A stretch of DNA of 64,000 nt from Acanthopleura granulata (lineage: Eukaryota > Mollusca > Polyplacophora > Chitonida > Chitonidae): NCBI GenBank assembly GCA_016165875.1, contig JABBOT010000013.1, forward strand, positions 13,592,014 through 13,656,013, written 5' to 3'. Numbering within the stretch: position 1 is the stretch's first letter; each line of letters opens with the position of its first letter. Position numbers and translations under genes: made by a program. The notes under the pieces are model-generated. The model ran no database searches. It worked only from the letters and a program-made list of their open reading frames with translations, and was not told where the DNA came from. Positions 61,101 through 64,000 of this stretch are shown here, one piece after another.

Positions 61101-62150
61101 ATACGACACGACCAGAAAATCCCTCCAGTCTGACCGCCTCCCTGGTCGCCATCATATAGGAAACAATTTCACGAATGTGGTGTTGAAGACCAATCAAGTT
61201 TACGTTGGCTTTGCTTTTCAGAATGTAACGGATTTGTATGCCTACATAGTGGACGGTGTTCCCTGTATGGTAGATGTGACAAATATCTAAATTGCATTAG
61301 GTGGGCGAAAGATGATTTCAGTGACGAATTGGGATGTAGTAAGTATTTATTTGTTTTATTTATCATGAATTTCAGTGATAAAGTGTGTCGTATCCAGGTA
61401 TTCTAACTATTAATTTCGTCATGTAAGTTCGCTTTATTTTTACGTATTTGGTTAGTGTTTCACGACGTACTCAAAAGTATTTCACATATACCACGGCCTC
61501 CAGCATCATGATTTGAGGAAAGCAGGCAGAATACTTTTTTCTTTTTTGTCTAAAATATGTTTGAAAATTTCTTATATATAGATTTCCTTGGTCTGTAAGG
61601 TGAAGCCTACTTCAGTTTTGAGCTGATATTTCCTTGTTCACATATACCACGGCCTCCAGCATCATGATTTGAGGAAGAATACTTTTTTGCCCTTTGGTTT
61701 TTGTCTAAAATATGATTAAAAGTCTCTCAGTTTTGAGCTGATATTTCGCAGCCACCTGCTTCAGTTTTGGGTTGTCTTTTCCGTTAACATCACCAAACTG
61801 ACTACGCGGGATCCACCTGCGGGTTGCCATGTCTGAGTGTAATCAGTCCGTGTATCATCAGACACTGATACAGTCTGGGCCAACAGACTAAAAAATCCGG
61901 TTTTTTTTAGTGGAGCTAATTCAACTCAGAAAATTTGGTTTATCTCAGCCAGTAAAATACATGCTATAATTGTTGTTTTAATGAAGAAAGAACCTTCCGG
62001 CCGTATGATGACGATTTGTTGTTGTTGTTTACATTTTTCTTTCAGATATAACAGACGGCTTCCGTTGTAATAATGGAATTTACATACAAAACAAATACGT
62101 GTGCGATGGAATTGATCATTGCCGTGACTTCAGTGATGAATGGCAGTGCA
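36126..62150 (+). CDS. Block 2: second multi-exon LDLa/MAM/SRCR mosaic gene (3' end outside window)
   Basis: This is the span of about 22 spliced exons listed below. Order is SEA-like fragment (uncertain), LDLa, MAM, MAM, LDLa, MAM N-part, SRCR, MAM-like C-part, LDLa, MAM, then eight LDLa modules to 62150. All modules are phase 1-1 and compatible in frame. No terminal exon or stop in frame with the last LDLa was found, so the gene probably continues past the window. It resembles MAM and LDL-receptor class A containing proteins. It could be a separate gene downstream of the stop at 34006, or the continuation of block 1 if that stop is avoided by splicing I did not detect. Confidence 0.7.
36213..36890 (+). 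other. Intron
   Basis: A SINE-A head scrap (GCTAGTGCAACACAATGACT, about 36372-36400) is present. Nothing else is recognised. Confidence 0.45.
36891..37007 (+). CDS. LDLa module 6 (phase 1-1)
   Basis: [37 protein letters not shown] has six cysteines and a canonical CADGSDE motif. The acceptor is CTTACAG and the donor GTAAGG. This is the first certain module of block 2. Confidence 0.95.
37008..38424 (+). other. Intron without recognised features
   Basis: The 1.4-kb stretch contains no module. Inverted phrases around the tract (TTTCATATGCGATGACCAC near 37756 and GTGGTCTTCGCATATGAAAG near 37653) form a possible hairpin of about 20-bp stems. Confidence 0.4.
38425..38768 (+). repeat. Minisatellite duplicating the acceptor and start of the MAM exon
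   Basis: Four units of about 78-88 bp precede the true exon. Each has an acceptor (AG ending at 38436, 38519, 38602, 38690) followed by sequence homologous to the exon start, e.g. CCTAACTCTACATTTGAGTA and CCAAAGTGTTCATTTGAGTA beside the real CCTAAGTGTACATTTGAGTA. The true acceptor ends at 38768. Confidence 0.9.
38769..38930 (+). CDS. MAM domain 3, exon a (phase 1-1)
   Basis: [37 protein letters not shown]. It has the MAM cysteine pair and tryptophan strand. The acceptor TATTTTAG is the last of five similar ones. The donor is GTACGG. Confidence 0.88.
38931..40007 (+). other. Intron
   Basis: Holds a SINE at 39308 and, near 39110-39190, a phrase (CACACTGCCCACGCCGCTCT) related to others at about 46035, 54715 and 59350, an unnamed interspersed repeat. 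A box B-like GGGTTTGAACCCGCACG lies near 39540. Confidence 0.45.
39308..39474 (+). mobile_element. SINE family A, 5'-truncated
   Basis: CTCTGGCCGTACATGGGAAG, CCACCATAATGTTGGCCCCC, GTATGAGTGAATATTCTAGA, (AAAT)n end. Confidence 0.87.
40008..40133 (+). CDS. MAM domain 3, exon b1 (phase 1-1, GC donor)
   Basis: [38 protein letters not shown] is the start of the usual MAM exon b, with the CLRFYWHV signature. The exon ends at an AG|GCAAGT junction, an optimal GC-AG donor. No GT donor nearby keeps frame. The rest of the domain is at 41249. Confidence 0.82.
40439..40489 (+). CDS. Candidate cassette exon, 51 bp (phase 1-1)
   Basis: Between CCGACAG and GGTAAGTT lies an in-frame, phase 1-1 stretch encoding [18 protein letters not shown]. 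If used it would lengthen the Ser/Gly-rich insertion inside MAM 3. There is no homology support, so it may be chance. Confidence 0.2.
41249..41554 (+). CDS. MAM domain 3, exon b2 (phase 1-1)
   Basis: After an extra [16 protein letters not shown] segment it continues [30 protein letters not shown], and closes [16 protein letters not shown], the MAM ending. The acceptor is CCACGCAG and the donor GTAAGG. MAM exon b is undivided elsewhere in this locus, so an intron gain or insertion is specific to this domain. Confidence 0.88.
41555..42555 (+). other. Intron
   Basis: Contains the reversed SINE at 41716. No module is seen. Confidence 0.5.
41716..41812 (-). mobile_element. SINE family A, reversed fragment
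   Basis: GATTTATTTGATTAGTGTTT, AAAATATTTCACTCAGCCGA, GGGCAGGGCTCGGGGAAA. Confidence 0.7.
42556..42690 (+). CDS. MAM domain 4, exon a (phase 1-1)
   Basis: [29 protein letters not shown] is a clear MAM start. The acceptor is TTGTTAAG (less common AAG) and the donor GTGAGA. It pairs with 43111. Confidence 0.88.
43111..43485 (+). CDS. MAM domain 4, exon b (phase 1-1)
   Basis: [69 protein letters not shown]. Complete MAM C-part. The acceptor is CAAAGCAG and the donor GTAGGC. Confidence 0.9.
43486..43941 (+). other. Intron
   Basis: No feature is recognised. Confidence 0.5.
43942..44064 (+). CDS. LDLa module 7 (phase 1-1)
   Basis: [39 protein letters not shown]. It has six cysteines, and the calcium motif is stretched to SDTDLSDE. 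The first donor GTAAGT is at 44065. The last 66 bases of this exon are the first unit of the repeat that follows, so alternative donors could extend the protein. Confidence 0.92.
44065..44398 (+). repeat. 66-bp tandem repeat copying the 3' half of the LDLa exon and its donor
   Basis: Five units at exact 66-bp spacing, each reading like [20 protein letters not shown] in one frame. GT donors are intact at 44065, 44263 and 44329 and lost at 44131 (GATAAG) and 44197. The frame from the exon stays open until a TGA at 44154. Confidence 0.93.
44399..44936 (+). other. Intron remainder
   Basis: AT-rich with no recognised feature. Confidence 0.5.
44937..45041 (+). CDS. MAM domain 5, exon a (phase 1-1)
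   Basis: [33 protein letters not shown] gives a MAM start with both cysteines and the W strand. The acceptor is CGTTTTCAG and the donor GTGAGA. Confidence 0.9.
45224..45396 (+). mobile_element. SINE family A, diverged
   Basis: GTGGGTTCAAGTTCAG, CCTCCCACCATAAGGCTGTC, GAGTACGGCGTAAAACACGA. Confidence 0.8.
45397..45816 (+). other. Intron
   Basis: No feature is recognised. Confidence 0.45.
45817..45843 (+). CDS. MAM domain 5, micro-exon b1 (27 bp, phase 1-1)
   Basis: Between TTTTCTTTCAG and GTAAAA lies a phase 1-1 micro-exon encoding [10 protein letters not shown] across its joins. This matches the opening of MAM exon b elsewhere (GFYMYV, GHYAWM, GHILYY). The remainder of that half is not adjacent and appears after the SRCR at 47483. 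Confidence 0.5.
46114..46267 (+). CDS. SRCR domain 6, exon a (phase 1-2)
   Basis: [42 protein letters not shown] gives a classical SRCR first half. The acceptor is CATTTTCAG and the donor GTGAGT. Confidence 0.93.
46268..47235 (+). other. Intron
   Basis: A segment at about 46440-46510 (CACTGACCATTAGCAAGTTA) is shared with 15540-15600 and resembles 51465-51500, an interspersed repeat. No module is seen. Confidence 0.45.
47236..47482 (+). repeat. 62-bp tandem repeat duplicating the acceptor and start of SRCR exon b
   Basis: TCCATGTTGTCCTTCCAG occurs with its AG ending at 47297, 47359, 47421 and 47482. Each is followed by exon-like sequence (ATATGTCCCCTACGGTCTCA, ATATATCTCCTACGCTTTCA) related to the true start ATATGTCTACCACTCTTTCT. 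Confidence 0.93.
47483..48009 (+). CDS. SRCR domain 6, exon b fused to a MAM-like C-terminal part (phase 2-1)
   Basis: The first third completes the [37 protein letters not shown]. The exon then runs on for about 120 residues: [68 protein letters not shown]. The latter resembles MAM exon b from its CL-x-F strand to the closing x-V-x-x-G-x-C. The 527-bp length is far above other SRCR second exons. With 44937 and 45817 it suggests an SRCR inserted inside a MAM domain. Donor GTAATT. Confidence 0.8.
48010..49001 (+). other. Intron
   Basis: Holds the SINE at 48357. No other feature is supported. Confidence 0.5.
48357..48609 (+). mobile_element. SINE family A, near full length
   Basis: GCGCAGCACAATGACCCAGA, GCCTCCCACCAATGCGGTTG, CCGGCCGCACGTGGGAAGGT, ending in AATAAATAAATAAATA. 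Confidence 0.9.
49002..49118 (+). CDS. LDLa module 8, four-cysteine form (phase 1-1)
   Basis: [38 protein letters not shown]. Cysteines 1 and 3 of the normal six are both absent (Ser-rich start; GQLL in place of G-x-C-I), while 2, 4, 5 and 6 and the NSDE calcium motif are kept. In LDLa folds C1 bonds to C3, so exactly one disulfide is missing. The acceptor is CCCTGCAG and the donor GTAAGC. Confidence 0.88.
49146..49182 (+). repeat. (TATG)n microsatellite
   Basis: About nine TATG units directly 5' of the inverted SINE-B. Confidence 0.95.
49187..49516 (-). mobile_element. SINE family B, reversed
   Basis: Reverse complement of the copy at 24508: CAGTCATATGGCGACAAGGA, CACCCAGTCACATTATACTG, AAGTCTTTGGTATG, GACCCGGGATTGATC. 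It sits inside the first unit of the minisatellite that copies the LDLa exon end. Confidence 0.82.
49525..50610 (+). repeat. About 62-bp tandem repeat copying the 3' end of the LDLa exon and its donor, about 17 copies
   Basis: The unit is like ACAGTGATGAGTGGAACACC, CAGTGTGGTAAGCTTAGCTG, TCTCTGGCGTCATTGTGGTG. The exon border at 49095-49135 (ACAGTGACGAGTGGAGCACC, GTGTGGTAAGCTGAGCTGTC) is clearly the parental unit. Short 49-bp variants and a block of three units repeated at 50218 and 50391 show higher-order expansion. Confidence 0.93.
50611..50979 (+). other. Intron end with reversed SINE
   Basis: The reversed SINE-A at 50772-50912 is the only recognised content. Confidence 0.5.
50772..50912 (-). 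mobile_element. SINE family A, reversed
   Basis: TATTTATTTGTTTGATTGAT, CGGCGTCCAGCATTATAGCG, CCGGGCATAGCCCCGGGAAA. Confidence 0.8.
50980..51144 (+). CDS. MAM domain 6, exon a (phase 1-1)
   Basis: [40 protein letters not shown] start with the cysteine pair. The acceptor is ATTTTCCAG and the donor GTGAGT. It pairs with 52488. Confidence 0.9.
51410..51655 (-). mobile_element. Possible third tRNA-derived SINE
   Basis: AGATTCGAACTCGCGAAC (about 51543) is a good reversed box B. ATTCACCTACATGACGGTGG resembles the reversed SINE-A tail core. The family and ends are uncertain. Confidence 0.5.
51672..51978 (+). mobile_element. SINE family A with (AAAC/AAAT)n end
   Basis: ATCGCAATGACCCAGGAGCC, CCGGCCGTACCTCAGAAGGT, ATATAAGTGAAATATCCTTA, then a second partial tail and a tetranucleotide run to 51976. 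Confidence 0.87.
52262..52474 (+). mobile_element. SINE family A abutting a splice acceptor
   Basis: GAGCTAGTGCAGCGTAATGA, CATAATGCTGGCCACCAACC, ending ATCAAATAAATAAATAAATC. The tail stops about 13 bp before the exon at 52488, so the sequence just upstream of the acceptor is SINE-derived. Confidence 0.85.
52488..52808 (+). CDS. MAM domain 6, exon b (phase 1-1)
   Basis: [77 protein letters not shown]-part with the FAIDDL ending. Shorter middle than other copies and two extra cysteines (YDC, VDC) that could pair. The donor is GTAAGT at 52809. Confidence 0.9.
52890..53125 (+). repeat. Two-copy duplication
   Basis: GTCAAAAACTGCTTTGTGGA occurs near 52919 and ATCAAAAACTGCTTTGTGGA near 53087, each within a longer similar block starting TTGAGTTTAAAGGTTT. 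Confidence 0.8.
53265..53760 (+). repeat. Diverged tandem repeat
   Basis: Phrases such as TTAGTTTGTATGGCAAGTCC and ACATTAATATTA recur at irregular spacing of about 65-130 bp up to the LDLa exon. Confidence 0.7.
53811..53936 (+). CDS. LDLa module 9 (phase 1-1)
   Basis: [37 protein letters not shown]. Six cysteines and a canonical CKDGSDE motif. First of a run of eight consecutive LDLa exons. The acceptor is TATTTTACAG and the donor GTAACT. Confidence 0.94.
53985..54262 (+). repeat. 75-bp tandem repeat, 3-4 copies
   Basis: TTTCAAGATTCTCCAAACAC starts at 54091 and 54166, with a variant at 54240. Intronic, starting about 50 bp after the LDLa exon. Confidence 0.88.
54366..54592 (-). mobile_element. 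SINE family A, full length, reversed
   Basis: Starts with the reversed tail (ACGGTGGCCAGCATTGTGGT) and ends with the reversed tRNA-like head GCTAACCGACTGAGCCACGG, AGGCC. Confidence 0.92.
54593..54903 (+). other. Intron end
   Basis: Near 54710-54750, ATCACACTGTCTTCACCGCT belongs to the unnamed repeat also seen near 39125, 46035 and 59350. Confidence 0.45.
54904..55023 (+). CDS. LDLa module 10 (phase 1-1)
   Basis: [39 protein letters not shown]. Six cysteines, with an acidic insertion in the first loop. The acceptor is GTCCCCAG and the donor GTAAGT. Confidence 0.93.
55236..55432 (+). mobile_element. SINE-like element sharing only the family A tail
   Basis: The body (GGCTTGTTGGCTGTCTTCGG, GTGAGGCAGCACCAG) is unrelated to family A, but the end ATAAGTGAAATATTCTTGAG, GGGCGTTAAACAATAAGC matches, followed by (ATTC)n. 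A different head on a shared tail is common among SINEs that use one LINE. Confidence 0.6.
55506..55612 (-). mobile_element. SINE family A, reversed fragment
   Basis: ATTGATTGGTGTTTTAAGCT, AAGAATATTTCGCTCATACG, GTGGCCAGTATTATGGTAGA. Confidence 0.82.
55648..55902 (+). mobile_element. SINE family A, near full length
   Basis: TTTCCGTAGCTCAGGTCGTT, GAGTTCAAGTCCAGCTGAGG, CATAATGCTGGCCGTCGTCG, GTAGGTGAAATATTCTTGAG. Confidence 0.9.
55903..56482 (+). other. Intron end
   Basis: The text around 55925-56040 (GGATACGCCATTTCAGAGAA, TACCCTACCCTCTTCATTAT) is close to 1000-1110, so an interspersed repeat is shared by the two introns. A (TCG/TCA)n tract lies at 56420-56455. Confidence 0.5.
56483..56599 (+). 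CDS. LDLa module 11 (phase 1-1)
   Basis: [38 protein letters not shown]. Six cysteines, with GGEDE at the calcium site. The acceptor is TTTTCATTCAG and the donor GTATGT. Confidence 0.92.
57006..57230 (+). mobile_element. SINE family A, diverged
   Basis: GTGGTAGTGCAGTACAGTGA, GTCATGCTGGCTTCCCCTGC, GGTATAAGTGAAATATTCTT. A C-run of about 13 lies just after, at 57244-57256. Confidence 0.82.
57367..57480 (+). CDS. LDLa module 12 (phase 1-1)
   Basis: [37 protein letters not shown]. Canonical six cysteines. The acceptor is TGTTCACAG and the donor GTAAGT. Confidence 0.94.
57481..58119 (+). other. Intron
   Basis: No module or clear repeat is seen. Confidence 0.5.
58120..58233 (+). CDS. LDLa module 13 (phase 1-1)
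   Basis: [38 protein letters not shown]. Six cysteines. SEE replaces SDE at the calcium motif, so calcium affinity may be reduced. The acceptor is CCCCGAATAG and the donor GTAAGT. Confidence 0.92.
58295..58460 (+). repeat. Degenerate (CCGT/CTGT)n simple repeat
   Basis: Phrases like GTCCGTCCATCCGTTTGTCC and CGTCCGTCCGTTCGTCCACC. It explains an otherwise long Arg/Pro/Ser-rich open frame. Confidence 0.75.
58699..58830 (+). repeat. Two-copy tandem duplication spanning an acceptor and LDLa-like start
   Basis: AATCTTACAGGCTGTCCCGA (about 58699) and AATCTTACAGGCTGCCCTAA (about 58764) are 65 bp apart. Each is followed by A-rich sequence and CTTAAACGTGTATA-like text. GC-P after the acceptor resembles an LDLa start, but no second cysteine follows, so this looks like a relic exon border. 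Confidence 0.7.
59110..59226 (+). CDS. LDLa module 14 (phase 1-1)
   Basis: [37 protein letters not shown]. Fully canonical LDLa. The acceptor is TTTTTCATAG and the donor GTAAGG. Confidence 0.95.
59335..60275 (+). repeat. Diverged duplicated intron segment
   Basis: About 59338-59545 and 60080-60275 share order and phrases (GTCGTCACTGCTCTGCTATT versus CATCGTCGGTGCTCTTTATT, GTGAGTGGTTGCTGTTT versus GTGAATGGCTACTGTTTG). They appear to be two copies of the unnamed interspersed repeat. Confidence 0.6.
60276..61221 (+). other. Intron end
   Basis: Near 61030-61065, TCACCACCTCGGCAATGTTT, CAGCAATATTGTGGGGGCC resembles a reversed SINE tail of a further family. No module is seen. Confidence 0.45.
61222..61338 (+). 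CDS. LDLa module 15 (phase 1-1)
   Basis: [39 protein letters not shown]. Six cysteines are kept, but the first loop is short and the calcium loop is enlarged ([11 protein letters not shown]). The acceptor is GCTTTTCAG and the donor GTAAGT. Confidence 0.85.
61440..61740 (-). mobile_element. Reversed SINE-A tail with local duplication
   Basis: At 61440-61532 the reversed tail (TTTCACGACGTACTCAAAAG) is visible. The phrase CACATATACCACGGCCTCCA, GCATCATGATTTGAGGAA occurs at 61482 and again at about 61636, so a post-insertion duplication happened. Confidence 0.7.
61741..62045 (+). other. Intron end
   Basis: GGTTTTTTTTAGTGGAGCTA near 61900 repeats text at about 5224-5240. Nothing else is recognised. 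Confidence 0.4.
62046..62150 (+). CDS. LDLa module 16, four-cysteine form (phase 1-1)
   Basis: [34 protein letters not shown]. As in module 8, cysteines 1 and 3 are both missing and 2, 4, 5, 6 and the FSDE calcium residues are kept. The acceptor is TTCTTTCAG and the donor GTAAGC. Last recognisable exon in the window. Confidence 0.88.
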
Positions 62151-63183
62151 GTAAGCTTTTTTGTACTTTATTGCATTCTTTCCTGTCTCTCTCTACAGAG
62201 AAAATACTTTGATTCATTCTCGGAATGAGAAACAATACTGAAAAAATGGATGTTGTCTCAGGGAAGATAACTCTAATCAGTGTATCTGTGAGTTGCCTTC
62301 CCTTAAACAGCATCCAGATGGCTCTATACCCACATTGGCCGTGAGATATAACTCGGTATTGTTTCTTATTGTCGACGATTCATGACTGAATCTCACATGT
62401 GGGGCATTTTGAAGCTGACCAGTTAAATTAAGCGTTTGTCTCATACTAATCTATTCAAGACATTCATTTCTATCCTCCGCAAGTAATCGCACCTAAACTA
62501 TATTTTTGACGTAATCGGGCTTTTTCAAGGTTGAAATTACCCCCATACAATCATAACGGGATCTGTGTGAGCGAATGAAATGCCCAGTATTAGAGCTGTA
62601 ATAATATAGCGCTGACATTTGCCAGTACAATACCTGTTGTATGTGTTACTTTGTTGAAATCTTCACCATGGGGTTAAATGAAGTATGGTTTATATGGCAG
62701 ACAGCTATTATCGTGCGTTGAATACCATTTGCTTTTGTTAGACATATGTCAAAGAGAGATAAAGAGATCCAAGGAGATTTCTCTGTACTAAAAGTACAGC
62801 ATTTAAAGAGCCACCGACATGACACAGACAACATTTGTGATTTGGGTTTAAAATATAAAACAGAGTAAACACCCTTATTCTATAGCCCAGATTCAATTTA
62901 TGAATGTTAGTGGGTTTATGTTTTCAGTTTGACCATACAACTCATAACACCACGGGTTGTATAGAACTAGTCCTATCAGAGGTCATTTGCGCAGCTGGTA
63001 AAACCAAAGTCGTCTTTCGTGACTAAGATAAACTCATTAAAACAAACTCAATAGATATATATGTGCGTCCTGCTAGTTAGAATTTTCATGAAATAACGTT
63101 TCTTTGGTATTTTAAAAATCGTGTCAGTGGCACATTATTGTTTAGATTGATGTTATTATCCGCGAGTAGAAAATTACATAAAG
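62151..63183 (+). other. Intron or downstream sequence
   Basis: No module is recognised in this 1-kb stretch. Small minus-strand open frames here have no domain. Confidence 0.45.
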
Positions 63184-64000
63184 AATTTTCACAAAACTGT
63201 CGCCAGATTGTGAAGATTAGGGATGCTATATCAGAATACCCTGCATGCCTCTGGTTACATAATCTTCACAAAAATGTCACCAGATTGTGAAGATTAGAGA
63301 TGCTATGTCAGAATACCCTGCAAGCCTCTGGTTACATAATCTTCACCAAACTGTCGCCAGATTGTGAAAATTTAGGGATGCTATATCAGAATACCCTGCA
63401 AGCCTCTGGTTACATAATCTTCACAAAAATGTCACCAGATTGTGAAGATTAGGGATGCTATATCAGAATACCCTGCATGCCTCTGGTTACATAATCTTCA
63501 CAAAAATGTCGCCAGATTGTGAAGATTAGAGATGCTATATCAGAATACCCTGCAAGCCTCTGGTTACATAATCTTCACAAAAATGTCACCAGATTGTGAA
63601 GATTAGGGATGCTATATCAGAATACCCTGCATTCCTCTGGTTACATAATCTTCACAAAAATGTCACCAGATTGTGAAGATTAGAGATGCTATATCAGAAT
63701 ACCCTGCATTCCTCTGGTTACATAATCTTCACAAAACTGTCGCCAGATTGTGAAGATAAGGGATGCTATATCAGAATACCCTGCATACCTCTGGTTACAT
63801 AATCTTCACAAAAATGTCGCCAGATTGTGAAGATTAGAGATGCTATATGAGAATACCCTGCATTCCTCTGGTTACATAATCTTCACAAAACTGTCGCCAG
63901 ATTGTGAAGATTAGAGATGCTATATCAGAATACCCTGCATTCCTCTGGTTACATAATCTTCACAAAAATGTCACCAGATAGTGAAGATTAGAGATGCTAT
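63184..64000 (+). repeat. Satellite-like 77-bp tandem repeat, more than 10 copies, running off the window
   Basis: The unit contains AATCTTCACA, AATGTCACCAGAT, TGTGAAGATT, GATGCTATATCAGAATACCC and CTCTGGTTACAT. The first and third pieces are a 10-bp inverted repeat with a loop of about 15 bases. Copies differ at few positions (e.g. AAACTGTCGCC versus AAATGTCACC), in mixed order. Confidence 0.95.

Noticed and set aside
63184..64000. Regular direct repeats that could suggest a CRISPR array
   Set aside because: The whole 77-bp unit is repeated with no unique spacers, and the context is an animal genome with introns and SINEs. It is a satellite.

Overview
This is an animal nuclear genomic window: AT-rich, intron-rich, with exons separated by long introns packed with SINEs and minisatellites. 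The dominant interspersed element is a tRNA-derived SINE with a 3' tail like GTATAAGTGAAATATTCTTG and a TAAATAAA end. Together with a second family ending in CACTCACTC, this points to a mollusc or close lophotrochozoan relative. That assignment rests on remembered repeat style, not a search. All convincing coding sequence is on the + strand, and the long minus-strand open frames are shadows or low complexity.

The coding content is a very large mosaic of extracellular modules of the enteropeptidase (TMPRSS15)/MAM-LDLR type. I reconstructed about 50 exons by splice consensus and reading phase. Nearly every module sits on one phase 1-1 exon (LDLa), two exons (MAM, split 1-1/1-1), two exons (SRCR, phase 1-2 then 2-1) or four exons (trypsin-like).

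Block 1 (205 to 34008) reads: inactive trypsin-like, LDLa, MAM, LDLa, MAM, LDLa, four SRCR, two LDLa, one four-cysteine SRCR, then a second inactive trypsin-like domain ending at an in-frame TAG. The window opens inside this gene, because the first exon starts at an acceptor.

Block 2 (from about 36126 to at least 62150, still open at the right edge) reads: a small uncertain SEA-like exon, LDLa, MAM, MAM, LDLa, a MAM that appears to contain an inserted SRCR, a four-cysteine LDLa, MAM, then eight LDLa exons in a row. Whether blocks 1 and 2 are two genes or one gene broken by a stop cannot be decided here.

The products would be secreted or membrane-tethered adhesive/receptor-like proteins. Both protease-like domains lack key catalytic residues, so binding rather than proteolysis is the likely role.

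The most unusual feature is that in block 2 several minisatellites lie exactly across exon/intron junctions. They multiply splice acceptors (MAM exon at 38769, SRCR exon at 47483, the SEA-like exon at 36126, an LDLa-like relic near 58709) or splice donors (LDLa exons ending at 44064 and 49118), each with a piece of adjoining coding sequence. Other points are two LDLa modules that have each lost cysteines 1 and 3 (a disulfide pair), a GC-AG intron, candidate micro-exons, a short inverted-repeat element in three copies, and a 77-bp satellite from 63184 to the window end.
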